Positions 9,679 to 22,180 of a stretch of DNA of 64,000 bases are shown here, piece by piece (position 1 is the first letter of the stretch; each line of letters opens with the position of its first letter). Both the position numbers and the translations under genes were made by a program. This stretch comes from Tritrichomonas musculus (lineage: Eukaryota > Parabasalia > Tritrichomonadida > Tritrichomonadidae), in assembly GCA_039105265.1 (NCBI GenBank), contig JAPFFF010000001.1, positions 3,782,001 through 3,846,000 of the forward strand. Reading direction: 5' to 3'. Below the pieces are notes generated by a model, which did no database searches, was not told the origin of the DNA, and saw nothing but the letters and a program-made list of their open reading frames with translations.

Positions 9679-10080
9679 GGGGGGAGTATACTGAGCTTTA
9701 TCAAGACACAAACGTATTTTCATGATACATTACTCTAATAAAATAGGTAAATATTTTTTTATTAACTATTTAATTTATTTAATATATAATATATTCCATT
9801 ACAATCAAGATAAAATCAATTTTTTAATTTTTTAATTTTTCAATTTAAATTTATCGTATTATTCAGAAAAACTAATTTGATAAAAAAAAGAAAAATTATC
9901 TCTTTGTTAACAAATTTCAGCCATTTTCAACAATTCTTATATTATTTTTGCTATTCTTGGTTATACGCATAGCATTAATATAATAGCAATAAAGAAAAAT
10001 GGCATACTAGTCTAATCTTACTCATATAAATTTTTTATATCTACGAGTTCTTGCAAATAAGTGATTGTATTAGTACTGTT

Positions 10081-10284
10081 CAGTTATATTGTCATTATAT
10101 ATATTCTTAGCTAACACTTATTATTTTTTCATCGTTTGAAAAATTCAATTGCAAATAATCTTTTTTATTTCTTTGAATTTCAACATACCAGTAATTAAAA
10201 TAGCACCAATCAATGATATTATTTATCACAAGTATTCTTTATTTAATAATCATTCATTTTTTCGTCGTTTGAAAAATTCAATTG
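10081..10284. repeat. 133-bp tandem repeat, left block (split by the Mutator-like insertion)
   Basis: One full copy (10134-10266), a diverged partial copy before it, and 18 nt of the next copy, ending GTTTGAAAAATTCAATTG at 10284. The interrupted copy resumes at 20255 with the duplicated TTCAATTG. It belongs to the outer Kolobok-type element. Confidence 0.9.
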
Positions 10285-10424
10285 GGCCAAAGGATCAACA
10301 CTACCGATTTTAACGTCGGAATAAGTTTTCAAAAAGTTTATTTCAGAAAAATATTGAATATATAATAGAGGCGCCATTAAAATGAAATTAAATTAATATT
10401 TTTTAGATTCAATTTTTATTTATT

Positions 10425-13368
10425 TTTGTTTATATTCTACAATCGCAAGCCTGACGGAACAGCATAAGTTGGTACGAGACGAATCGCTCACTCATTTTCG
10501 CATATTTTAGATCAGCAATTGCACGAAGTCAGCATCGCCATTTATTGTCACAATTTGTTTATATTCTACAATCACAAGCCTGACAGAACAGCATAAGTTG
10601 GTACGAGACGAATCGCTCACTCATTTTCGCATATTTTAGATCAGCAATTGCACGAAGTCAGCATCGCCATTTATTGTCACAATTTGTTTATATTCTACAA
10701 TCACAAGCCTGACAGAACAGCATAAGTTGGTACGAGACGAATCGCTCACTCATTTTCGCATATTTTAGATCAGCAATTGCACGAAGTCATCATCGCCATT
10801 TATTGTCACAATTTGTTTATATTCTACAATCACAAGCCTGACAGAACAGCATAAGTTGGTACGAGACGAATCGCTCACTCATTTTCGCATATTTTAGATC
10901 AGCAATTGCACGAAGTCATCATCGCCATTTATTGTCACAATTTGTTTATATTCTACAATCACAAGCCTGACAGAACAGCATAAGTTGGTACGAGACGAAT
11001 CGCTCACTCATTTTCGCATATTTTAGATCAGCAATTGCACGAAGTCAGCATCGCCATTTATTGTCACAATTTGTTTATATTCTACAATCACAAGCCTGAC
11101 AGAACAGCATAAGTTGGTACGAGACGAATCGCTCACTCATTTTCGCATATTTTAGATCAGCAATTGCACGAAGTCATCATCGCCATTTATTGTCACAATT
11201 TGTTTATATTCTACAATCACAAGCCTGACAGAACAGCATAAGTTGGTACGAGACGAATCGCTCACTCATTTTCGCATATTTTAGATCAGCAATTGCACGA
11301 AGTCATCATCGCCATTTATTGTCACAATTTGTTTATATTCTACAATCACAAGCCTGACAGAACAGCATAAGTTGGTACGAGACGAATCGCTCACTCATTT
11401 TCGCATATTTTAGATCAGCAATTGCACGAAGTCAGCATCGCCATTTATTGTCACAATTTGTTTATATTCTACAATCACAAGCCTGACAGAACAGCATAAG
11501 TTGGTACGAGACGAATCGCTCACTCATTTTCGCATATTTTAGATCAGCAATTGCACGAAGTCATCATCGCCATTTATTGTCACAATTTGTTTATATTCTA
11601 CAATCACAAGCCTGACAGAACAGCATAAGTTGGTACGAGACGAATCGCTCACTCATTTTCGCATATTTTAGATCAGCAATTGCACGAAGTCAGCATCGCC
11701 ATTTATTGTCACAATTTGTTTATATTCTACAATCACAAGCCTGACAGAACAGCATAAGTTGGTACGAGACGAATCGCTCACTCATTTTCGCATATTTTAG
11801 ATCAGCAATTGCACGAAGTCAGCATCGCCATTTATTGTCACAATTTGTTTATATTCTACAATCACAAGCCTGACAGAACAGCATAAGTTGGTACGAGACG
11901 AATCGCTCACTCATTTTCGCATATTTTAGATCAGCAATTGCACGAAGTCAGCATCGCCATTTATTGTCACAATTTGTTTATATTCTACAATCACAAGCCT
12001 GACAGAACAGCATAAGTTGGTACGAGACGAATCGCTCACTCATTTTCGCATATTTTAGATCAGCAATTGCACGAAGTCAGCATCGCCATTTATTGTCACA
12101 ATTTGTTTATATTCTACAATCACAAGCCTGACAGAACAGCATAAGTTGGTACGAGACGAATCGCTCACTCATTTTCGCATATTTTAGATCAGCAATTGCA
12201 CGAAGTCAGCATCGCCATTTATTGTCACAATTTGTTTATATTCTACAATCACAAGCCTGACAGAACAGCATAAGTTGGTACGAGACGAATCGCTCACTCA
12301 TTTTCGCATATTTTAGATCAGCAATTGCACGAAGTCAGCATCGCCATTTATTGTCACAATTTGTTTATATTCTACAATCACAAGCCTGACAGAACAGCAT
12401 AAGTTGGTACGAGACGAATCGCTCACTCATTTTCGCATATTTTAGATCAGCAATTGCACGAAGTCAGCATCGCCATTTATTGTCACAATTTGTTTATATT
12501 CTACAATCACAAGCCTGACAGAACAGCATAAGTTGGTACGAGACGAATCGCTCACTCATTTTCGCATATTTTAGATCAGCAATTGCACGAAGTCAGCATC
12601 GCCATTTATTGTCACAATTTGTTTATATTCTACAATCACAAGCCTGACAGAACAGCATAAGTTGGTACGAGACGAATCGCTCACGCATTTTCGCATATTT
12701 TAGATCAGCAATTGCACGAAGTCAGCATCGCCATTTATTGTCACAATTTGTTTATATTCTACAATCACAAGCCTGACAGAACAGCATAAGTTGGTACGAG
12801 ACGAATCGCTCACTCATTTTCGCATATTTTAGATCAGCAATTGCACGAAGTCAGCATCGCCATTTATTGTCACAATTTGTTTATATTCTACAATCACAAG
12901 CCTGACAGAACAGCATAAGTTGGTACGAGACGAATCGCTCACGCATTTTCGCATATTTTAGATCAGCAATTGCACGAAGTCAGCATCGCCATTTATTGTC
13001 ACAATTTGTTTATATTCTACAATCACAAGCCTGACAGAACAGCATAAGTTGGTACGAGACGAATCGCTCACTCATTTTCGCATATTTTAGATCAGCAATT
13101 GCACGAAGTCAGCATCGCCATTTATTGTCACAATTTGTTTATATTCTACAATCACAAGCCTGACAGAACAGCATAAGTTGGTACGAGACGAATCGCTCAC
13201 TCATTTTCGCATATTTTAGATCAGCAATTGCACGAAGTCAGCATCGCCATTTATTGTCACAATTTGTTTATATTCTACAATCACAAGCCTGACAGAACAG
13301 CATAAGTTGGTACGAGACGAATCGCTCACGCATTTTCGCATATTTTAGATCAGCAATTGCACGAAGTC
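10425..13368 (+). repeat. 129-bp satellite array, left arm, 23 copies
   Basis: The unit includes TATTCTACAATCACAAGCCT, recurring at exactly 129-bp intervals from 10433 to 13271; the 23rd copy is cut off at 13368. Copies are almost identical. Two sites vary: GTCAGCATC or GTCATCATC, and CTCACTC or CTCACGC. The outermost copy carries private variants (CGCAAGCCTGACGGAAC) also present in the outermost copy of the right arm. The CGC variant occurs only in three inner copies (starting 12626, 12884 and 13271). No open reading frame and no spacers. Confidence 0.97.
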
Positions 13369-13646
13369 TTTTACAATGTATTATTTAATTATTTTAATTT
13401 TATTTATTTGAACATAAACTCTCTAGTTATTAATTTTTATATTAAAATATATATTTTATAATATTATATTTAATATTTTTCTAAATCTGATTTTTTTATT
13501 TATCATTATTGAAGCATTTTCTATACCTACATCATTTTATAAAAGTAAAATTTATACGAAATGTATACAACACTCATTTAATTCATCTTTTTTCATATTA
13601 AAATTACCAAACAAATAAGTTCTGAATTATTATTATTAAACAAATT

Positions 13647-13654
13647 TCATTTCC
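13647..13654 (+). promoter_or_regulatory. Initiator-like TCATTTCC before MULE transposase
   Basis: TCATTTCC places a putative +1 A at 13649, 9 nt before the ATG at 13658, matching the trichomonad initiator and supporting that start codon. Confidence 0.5.
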
Positions 13655-13657
13655 AAA

Positions 13658-15703
13658 ATGAGTTTGAATGAATCTTCCAATTCAGATCCCTCAAGATTCT
13701 GTCTAGTATCGAATACCAGACAGAATCTCAACTCAACCGATACAATAATTGACTCGCATCATCAGTTTTACTTATATGATCATTCAAGTTATCCAAATGT
13801 AACTAACAAAGACAGAAATATCGATATTTTCTCTTTTATGTTTTTTTTAAGTACATTTGATAATAAAAATTTCAGAGCAACGCATGAAAGCAATCAAACA
13901 ATTAAATTTCAAGGTACAGTGCTAAACCATCGAATGATTATACATGAAAAAAACAGTAGTAAAGCATTGTTCAAAATTCGTTTCAATTCAACAGGAACAA
14001 AATGCACCATTCAAATAATAGGTACATCAGATTTAGTAAAATACAATCAAACCCAAATCAAGACACAGAATTACACAATTAATGCTTATGTTTATGGAAA
14101 TGAAATCATTAAATCCAATTTAGCACAAAACAAGTTTAAAATCAAAAATAACATATTCTTATCTACTATTTCTCATATTTTTAATAGTTCTAGTAATCCA
14201 TCAAGTTTTGCTTCTGTTCTTTTTTATTCAATTTCGCCGAAATCACCAAAAGTACAGAAACAAGAATGGAGAAAATATTTAAATCCAGACGGCTCATTAG
14301 AAGGTGTTTTTGAAAAACTTGGAGGAACTTTGTGCATTTACAAAGGTTATGGAAATTACCATTATTCAGAAACTCCGATAATTGGCTTTGTTTGGTTTCA
14401 CCAACACTTAGAAACATTTATGGACTTAAGCACAACCATTGAACTTGATACTTCCTTTAAAGTATTATCCCCAGATGTATTTTGCATACCTCAAATGATA
14501 TTCAGGAACACAGGAATTCCCTTAGCATTGGTTGTTGGACCGAGAGAAAGTGCCGACTTGTATTCATTGTTTTTTGAAGGCTTGAAAAAACTGCACCCAA
14601 ATAATTTGATATTCAATGAATTTGTTCAAAAAAATTATTTGACTGATCAGCATACATCATTTAAAAAGCTTTCTAAAAGATATAATCTCTCGATTTATCA
14701 CTGCCTTGTACATCTCATTAGAAATTGCGGAGCCAAATCTGCCCTATCTCTTTTAATTAGAGATATGCTTTTTTGCATTTCTGAAAAAACATTTAAAGCC
14801 AACCGAGACAAATGGCAATCAATTTTTAACGAACTAACAAAAGATCCAAAATCACATGCTAACAATCATAGCAAATTATTTTATAAAATACTTGGTAAAG
14901 AAGTAAATGGTAATATAGTTAGGAAGCAAAAATATGCTCCACTTTATGCAAGGATAGAACATGTAATTCCTACGACAACCAATCATTCAGAGAGCTATCA
15001 TTGTTATTTAAACAATACAATACCTAACAGGAACACAAAATTAATGACACGTGTTGCTATGGTGGCACATAAAATAAATGAAAGACTGTCAAATCTTAAT
15101 GACTCTATTATTCGAAATTTCACAGAATATGTAAAAGATTTGAGAAAAAAAGCTCATCATGATATTGAGTTGCATCCAGATAATCGCGATAAACACAGCC
15201 TCCTTGAATGTGATTGTGAAAACTCATTATATTATTCCTTATTATATGGAACAAGTGCACCTTGCATTCATACTATTTTAAATGAGTTTTGGGAAGAAAA
15301 AAGCTCAGTTAAAAAATGGTTTGAAGGAAAAGAAATAATTTTGGGAGATATTCAAACCAATTTGAATATCATTTCCATAGATGAAGTGTTAGAATTCAAA
15401 GAAGATGAAAACTTTTTGAAAAAGACAACCGCAATACCTGACAAAATTGATATTATTAACAAAACAAAATATTCAGATAAGAATGCTCAAATAATATATG
15501 AGTGCCATTGTGAATTATCAAATGTTATGAGCATTGATGAATATGAAGTTTCTTCTATAGCAATGATAGTTCAAGAAAAACTACTCAAAGAACAAAAAAA
15601 TATATCATTAAAGGAAAAGTTTCCTGAAAAATATTATGCAAAGATGCATGTCAAAATTTGGAAAGAAGCGTATATTGCAAAAAAAATGATTGATTCATTT
15701 TAA
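13658..15703 (+). CDS. Mutator-like (MULE) transposase
   Basis: A 681-residue transposase that cuts and joins the element's ends. The MULE DDE core is visible: catalytic Asp264 in IELDTSFKV, Asp330 in YLTDQHTSF, and Glu445 in TNHSESYHCYL. LSIYHCLVHLIRN follows the second Asp as in the family. A C-terminal SWIM zinc finger is present: Cys518 and Cys520 (ECDCEN), then Cys536 and His538 (PCIHT). The roughly 200-residue N-terminal region is Asn/Ser-rich and unassigned; it probably binds DNA. The frame is intact, with a TCATTT initiator 9 nt before the ATG, so the gene may be expressed. It lies between the two inverted satellite arms. Short AT-rich spacers (13369-13657, 15704-15835) hold no other gene. 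Confidence 0.9.
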   Translation: MSLNESSNSDPSRFCLVSNTRQNLNSTDTIIDSHHQFYLYDHSSYPNVTNKDRNIDIFSFMFFLSTFDNKNFRATHESNQTIKFQGTVLNHRMIIHEKNSSKALFKIRFNSTGTKCTIQIIGTSDLVKYNQTQIKTQNYTINAYVYGNEIIKSNLAQNKFKIKNNIFLSTISHIFNSSSNPSSFASVLFYSISPKSPKVQKQEWRKYLNPDGSLEGVFEKLGGTLCIYKGYGNYHYSETPIIGFVWFHQHLETFMDLSTTIELDTSFKVLSPDVFCIPQMIFRNTGIPLALVVGPRESADLYSLFFEGLKKLHPNNLIFNEFVQKNYLTDQHTSFKKLSKRYNLSIYHCLVHLIRNCGAKSALSLLIRDMLFCISEKTFKANRDKWQSIFNELTKDPKSHANNHSKLFYKILGKEVNGNIVRKQKYAPLYARIEHVIPTTTNHSESYHCYLNNTIPNRNTKLMTRVAMVAHKINERLSNLNDSIIRNFTEYVKDLRKKAHHDIELHPDNRDKHSLLECDCENSLYYSLLYGTSAPCIHTILNEFWEEKSSVKKWFEGKEIILGDIQTNLNIISIDEVLEFKEDENFLKKTTAIPDKIDIINKTKYSDKNAQIIYECHCELSNVMSIDEYEVSSIAMIVQEKLLKEQKNISLKEKFPEKYYAKMHVKIWKEAYIAKKMIDSF

Positions 15704-15835
15704 AACAAAAGTATAAATAAAACAAAATATAGGAATTACGAGCAAATTAATTTTTTTTTAGTCTAAAATTATAATTAAAAAATGATTAGTGAGATTAAAA
15801 GGTTTCATTTCATGTTATGTTGTTTCCAAAAGCTT

Positions 15836-18800
15836 ACGATTGAAGAATATAAACAAATTGTGACAATAAATGGCGATGCTGACTTCGTGCAATTGCTGAT
15901 CTAAAATATGCGAAAATGAGTGAGCGATTCGTCTCGTACCAACTTATGCTGTTCTGTCAGGCTTGTGATTGTAGAATATAAACAAATTGTGACAATAAAT
16001 GGCGATGATGACTTCGTGCAATTGCTGATCTAAAATATGCGAAAATGAGTGAGCGATTCGTCTCGTACCAACTTATGCTGTTCTGTCAGGCTTGTGATTG
16101 TAGAATATAAACAAATTGTGACAATAAATGGCGATGCTGACTTCGTGCAATTGCTGATCTAAAATATGCGAAAATGCGTGAGCGATTCGTCTCGTACCAA
16201 CTTATGCTGTTCTGTCAGGCTTGTGATTGTAGAATATAAACAAATTGTGACAATAAATGGCGATGATGACTTCGTGCAATTGCTGATCTAAAATATGCGA
16301 AAATGAGTGAGCGATTCGTCTCGTACCAACTTATGCTGTTCTGTCAGGCTTGTGATTGTAGAATATAAACAAATTGTGACAATAAATGGCGATGCTGACT
16401 TCGTGCAATTGCTGATCTAAAATATGCGAAAATGAGTGAGCGATTCGTCTCGTACCAACTTATGCTGTTCTGTCAGGCTTGTGATTGTAGAATATAAACA
16501 AATTGTGACAATAAATGGCGATGCTGACTTCGTGCAATTGCTGATCTAAAATATGCGAAAATGCGTGAGCGATTCGTCTCGTACCAACTTATGCTGTTCT
16601 GTCAGGCTTGTGATTGTAGAATATAAACAAATTGTGACAATAAATGGCGATGATGACTTCGTGCAATTGCTGATCTAAAATATGCGAAAATGCGTGAGCG
16701 ATTCGTCTCGTACCAACTTATGCTGTTCTGTCAGGCTTGTGATTGTAGAATATAAACAAATTGTGACAATAAATGGCGATGCTGACTTCGTGCAATTGCT
16801 GATCTAAAATATGCGAAAATGCGTGAGCGATTCGTCTCGTACCAACTTATGCTGTTCTGTCAGGCTTGTGATTGTAGAATATAAACAAATTGTGACAATA
16901 AATGGCGATGCTGACTTCGTGCAATTGCTGATCTAAAATATGCGAAAATGCGTGAGCGATTCGTCTCGTACCAACTTATGCTGTTCTGTCAGGCTTGTGA
17001 TTGTAGAATATAAACAAATTGTGACAATAAATGGCGATGCTGACTTCGTGCAATTGCTGATCTAAAATATGCGAAAATGAGTGAGCGATTCGTCTCGTAC
17101 CAACTTATGCTGTTCTGTCAGGCTTGTGATTGTAGAATATAAACAAATTGTGACAATAAATGGCGATGCTGACTTCGTGCAATTGCTGATCTAAAATATG
17201 CGAAAATGCGTGAGCGATTCGTCTCGTACCAACTTATGCTGTTCTGTCAGGCTTGTGATTGTAGAATATAAACAAATTGTGACAATAAATGGCGATGATG
17301 ACTTCGTGCAATTGCTGATCTAAAATATGCGAAAATGAGTGAGCGATTCGTCTCGTACCAACTTATGCTGTTCTGTCAGGCTTGTGATTGTAGAATATAA
17401 ACAAATTGTGACAATAAATGGCGATGATGACTTCGTGCAATTGCTGATCTAAAATATGCGAAAATGCGTGAGCGATTCGTCTCGTACCAACTTATGCTGT
17501 TCTGTCAGGCTTGTGATTGTAGAATATAAACAAATTGTGACAATAAATGGCGATGATGACTTCGTGCAATTGCTGATCTAAAATATGCGAAAATGAGTGA
17601 GCGATTCGTCTCGTACCAACTTATGCTGTTCTGTCAGGCTTGTGATTGTAGAATATAAACAAATTGTGACAATAAATGGCGATGATGACTTCGTGCAATT
17701 GCTGATCTAAAATATGCGAAAATGAGTGAGCGATTCGTCTCGTACCAACTTATGCTGTTCTGTCAGGCTTGTGATTGTAGAATATAAACAAATTGTGACA
17801 ATAAATGGCGATGATGACTTCGTGCAATTGCTGATCTAAAATATGCGAAAATGAGTGAGCGATTCGTCTCGTACCAACTTATGCTGTTCTGTCAGGCTTG
17901 TGATTGTAGAATATAAACAAATTGTGACAATAAATGGCGATGCTGACTTCGTGCAATTGCTGATCTAAAATATGCGAAAATGCGTGAGCGATTCGTCTCG
18001 TACCAACTTATGCTGTTCTGTCAGGCTTGTGATTGTAGAATATAAACAAATTGTGACAATAAATGGCGATGATGACTTCGTGCAATTGCTGATCTAAAAT
18101 ATGCGAAAATGAGTGAGCGATTCGTCTCGTACCAACTTATGCTGTTCTGTCAGGCTTGTGATTGTAGAATATAAACAAATTGTGACAATAAATGGCGATG
18201 CTGACTTCGTGCAATTGCTGATCTAAAATATGCGAAAATGAGTGAGCGATTCGTCTCGTACCAACTTATGCTGTTCTGTCAGGCTTGTGATTGTAGAATA
18301 TAAACAAATTGTGACAATAAATGGCGATGCTGACTTCGTGCAATTGCTGATCTAAAATATGCGAAAATGAGTGAGCGATTCGTCTCGTACCAACTTATGC
18401 TGTTCTGTCAGGCTTGTGATTGTAGAATATAAACAAATTGTGACAATAAATGGCGATGATGACTTCGTGCAATTGCTGATCTAAAATATGCGAAAATGAG
18501 TGAGCGATTCGTCTCGTACCAACTTATGCTGTTCTGTCAGGCTTGTGATTGTAGAATATAAACAAATTGTGACAATAAATGGCGATGATGACTTCGTGCA
18601 ATTGCTGATCTAAAATATGCGAAAATGCGTGAGCGATTCGTCTCGTACCAACTTATGCTGTTCTGTCAGGCTTGTGATTGTAGAATATAAACAAATTGTG
18701 ACAATAAATGGCGATGCTGACTTCGTGCAATTGCTGATCTAAAATATGCGAAAATGCGTGAGCGATTCGTCTCGTACCAACTTATGCTGTTCTGTCAGGC

Positions 18801-20114
18801 TTGTGATTGTAGAATATAAACAAATTGTGACAATAAATGGCGATGATGACTTCGTGCAATTGCTGATCTAAAATATGCGAAAATGCGTGAGCGATTCGTC
18901 TCGTACCAACTTATGCTGTTCTGTCAGGCTTGTGATTGTAGAATATAAACAAATTGTGACAATAAATGGCGATGCTGACTTCGTGCAATTGCTGATCTAA
19001 AATATGCGAAAATGCGTGAGCGATTCGTCTCGTACCAACTTATGCTGTTCTGTCAGGCTTGTGATTGTAGAATATAAACAAATTGTGACAATAAATGGCG
19101 ATGATGACTTCGTGCAATTGCTGATCTAAAATATGCGAAAATGAGTGAGCGATTCGTCTCGTACCAACTTATGCTGTTCTGTCAGGCTTGTGATTGTAGA
19201 ATATAAACAAATTGTGACAATAAATGGCGATGCTGACTTCGTGCAATTGCTGATCTAAAATATGCGAAAATGCGTGAGCGATTCGTCTCGTACCAACTTA
19301 TGCTGTTCTGTCAGGCTTGTGATTGTAGAATATAAACAAATTGTGACAATAAATGGCGATGCTGACTTCGTGCAATTGCTGATCTAAAATATGCGAAAAT
19401 GAGTGAGCGATTCGTCTCGTACCAACTTATGCTGTTCTGTCAGGCTTGTGATTGTAGAATATAAACAAATTGTGACAATAAATGGCGATGCTGACTTCGT
19501 GCAATTGCTGATCTAAAATATGCGAAAATGAGTGAGCGATTCGTCTCGTACCAACTTATGCTGTTCTGTCAGGCTTGTGATTGTAGAATATAAACAAATT
19601 GTGACAATAAATGGCGATGATGACTTCGTGCAATTGCTGATCTAAAATATGCGAAAATGCGTGAGCGATTCGTCTCGTACCAACTTATGCTGTTCTGTCA
19701 GGCTTGTGATTGTAGAATATAAACAAATTGTGACAATAAATGGCGATGATGACTTCGTGCAATTGCTGATCTAAAATATGCGAAAATGCGTGAGCGATTC
19801 GTCTCGTACCAACTTATGCTGTTCTGTCAGGCTTGTGATTGTAGAATATAAACAAATTGTGACAATAAATGGCGATGATGACTTCGTGCAATTGCTGATC
19901 TAAAATATGCGAAAATGAGTGAGCGATTCGTCTCGTACCAACTTATGCTGTTCTGTCAGGCTTGTGATTGTAGAATATAAACAAATTGTGACAATAAATG
20001 GCGATGATGACTTCGTGCAATTGCTGATCTAAAATATGCGAAAATGAGTGAGCGATTCGTCTCGTACCAACTTATGCTGTTCCGTCAGGCTTGCGATTGT
20101 AGAATATAAACAAA
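15836..20114 (-). repeat. 129-bp satellite array, right arm, about 34 copies, inverted to the left arm
   Basis: The reverse complement of the left-arm unit. GTAGAATATAAACAA recurs at exact 129-bp intervals from 15971 to 20099 (33 times), with a variant copy (GAAGAATATAAACAA) at 15842. The same two polymorphic sites segregate here in mixed order, with the GCGTGAG variant far commoner than in the left arm. The outermost copy has the same private variants as the left arm. The array could pair with the left arm over about 3 kb. Confidence 0.97.
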
Positions 20115-20254
20115 AATAAATAAAAATTGAATCTAAAAAATATTAATTTAATTTCATTTTAATGGCGCCTCTATTATATATTCAATATTTTTCTGAAATA
20201 AACTTTTTGAAAACTTATTCCGACGTTAAAATCGGTAGTATCAAAGCATCAGCC

Positions 20255-20640
20255 TTCAATTGCAAATAATTTTTTTTATTTCTTTGAATTTCAACATACC
20301 AGTAATTAAAATAGCACCAATCAACGATATTATTTATCACAAGTATTCTTTATTTAATAATCATTCATTTTTTCGTTGTTTGAAAAATTCAATTGCAAAT
20401 AATTTTTTTTATTTCTTTGAATTTCAACATACCAGTAATTAAAATAGCACCAATCAACGATATTATTTATCACAAGTATTCTTTATTTAATAATCATTCA
20501 TTTTTTCGTCGTTTGAAAAATTCAATTGCAAATAGTATTTTTTAATTCCTATGAATTCCAATAAATAAACAATCAAATTAGTATTATTTGGTTTTGTCAT
20601 CACAAATATTCTTAGCCAACATTTATTCATTTTTACATCC
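20255..20640. repeat. 133-bp tandem repeat, right block
   Basis: The interrupted repeat resumes with TTCAATTGCAAATAAT at 20255. GTTTGAA lies at 20378 and 20511, a 133-bp period, and a diverged copy runs to about 20640. It lies between the Mutator-like insertion and the 3' end of the outer element's transposase. A 60-codon frame at 20260-20442 is just repeat sequence. Confidence 0.88.
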
Positions 20641-20734
20641 TATGAAAATTCAATCATACTTAAAATTCAAATCCAAAAATAATTAATTATTAATAATTAG
20701 ATGTTTATTAACTATTCACCATTAAAATGAATGT

Positions 20735-22055
20735 TTATTTTTTTTCATTATAGTCACCTGGCGGTTCTTTACATCGTTCTCTTTCTTTGATTCTATTTAG
20801 ATTTTTCTTGTCCATTTCTTTTCTTGACTTTTTGCGCGTATTGTTTTGATTTCTTGCTATTTCATCATTTCTTATTTCATCAAGTGCTGCTGGTGAAATG
20901 GCATTTGGACAAATCTTTTCAATTAGATGAGTTTCGAATAATGGATCGTTTTTTTTTCCAACAGCAATAGCAACTCGTGCTTCGTTGCTTACAGAAAATA
21001 CTTTATTTTTGGGAGCATAAATTCGCATAGAAGCATTTAACGATTCGTTATCTTGGGTTCTTTTTTTCCCAGTTTTTCTTACGAGTTTTACGGTTTTTTT
21101 TAAAAAGTCAATTAATAAATTTTTCAAACTCAAATCATTTTTTCCTTCTTCCCATTCCCAGAATTCATTTCCTTCTTTCCTTGGTTTTCTTGGCCTTCCG
21201 CGTCCTCTATATTTTTTTAAATCAGAGGGGTGAGTGCAATTATCATGAACACCTAATACATGGTCTGTTGTATTAGTCCACATTTGTTCTTTTTTTTCTT
21301 TATCATCGACGTTGAAGACTATAAACTTGAACCAGATGATGATTTTGGATATCAAGGTTGAAAATAATTCAAAACAAGCCTTTATTGTTTTTCTACCTGG
21401 CTGCTTTTTCTTAGCCATTTCTCTTGATGCATTCTCGAAAAATGTGTTTGCTTTGCGTTTCAATTGCTGAATTCCATGACCTGTGATTATTTTTTTCAAG
21501 TAATCGATGAGTCTTATTGTCATCATCATGGACAAATTCAACTTCTTTATTTTTTAAATCATCTCCGATTTTATTAAAAATTCTTTGAAGTCCTTCGGTT
21601 TCCATATTGTTGGATTTACCATCGTAATTTCCAACAAATGAACTTTTCGACTTTGTCAATGTTTGGAAATCAACCACTTTTTTTTGATTCAAATCAAATA
21701 AAGTAACGGTTCCTGCAGAACCGCAAACTTTATGATTCCATGAACAATCACAAGAAACAGTAGAGTTAGGTTTTATTTGTTTTGCATATTTATGGCATTC
21801 ATCAGATACCATGTCGGTTACTTTTTCTACAATTTTCTTTTGTCGCTGATAAAATGTTCTTTTACATGGTGTTAAACAGTTGTAACGATTGGCTTGATGC
21901 TTTGTTCCTTCATAACCTTGTCCATTTAAAAGTGCTGAAATAACCATCATATCTGTGTTTACCTTTTGAACTGGTTCATTACATGTTTTTGATTGCTTTT
22001 TAGGTAATTTTGCAATATTTTGGCAATGAATCTTCTGCTTTGATTTAGGTGCCAT
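20735..22055 (-). pseudogene. Kolobok/Mutator-domain transposase, frameshifted
   Basis: Two overlapping minus-strand frames, 22055-21411 (start MAPKSKQKIH) and 21541-20735, together cover one transposase with a +1 frame change between about 21540 and 21411. The first part holds SCDCSWNHKVCGSAG (first catalytic Asp region), a SNNMETEGLQRIF block and EFVHDDDNKT (second Asp). The second holds an AT-hook-like KYRGRGRPRKPRKEG and DNESLNASMRIYAPKN, the pattern around the final catalytic Glu. This order matches transposases with the eukaryotic Mutator-like domain found in Kolobok-type elements, which agrees with the TTAA target. A TCATTTT initiator (+1 at 22065) lies 10 nt before the ATG at 22055, favouring it over the ATG 13 codons upstream (22094). 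One frameshift makes it probably inactive unless the shift is programmed. Confidence 0.8.
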
Positions 22056-22180
22056 TTTAAAAAATGATATGAAGTTTGTTTTAATTCTTCTCATATGATT
22101 AAAACGTTTGCTTTTAAAAACTAACGATCATTTTCAATAGAAAATAAGTAATTTGTAAATAACGACAAAAATCGATAGAA

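Larger units (their letters stand above)
10285..20254. mobile_element. Complete Mutator-like element with foldback arms of 129-bp satellite
   Basis: A 9.97-kb element flanked by an exact 8-bp duplication TTCAATTG (10277-10284 and 20255-20262). Removing it restores an uninterrupted 133-bp repeat. The ends are inverted: GGC at the tip, a diverged tract of about 12 nt, then ACTACCGATTTTAACGTCGG and more than 100 bp of near-identity, leading into inverted arrays of a 129-bp repeat. The left arm is about 3.1 kb and the right arm about 4.4 kb. In the middle lies an uninterrupted 681-codon MULE transposase (13658-15703). It looks whole, and its clean target duplication suggests a recent insertion, later than the outer element. 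An 8-bp duplication is slightly shorter than the usual 9-11 bp of Mutator elements. Confidence 0.88.

Noticed and set aside
9679-9689. G6 run as telomere-like or quadruplex-forming sequence
   Set aside because: A single G-run, mirrored at 23440-23445, is fully explained as transposon termini.
20260-20442. 60-codon frame in the 133-bp repeat
   Set aside because: It is made of repeat sequence read twice, and no real protein features are present.
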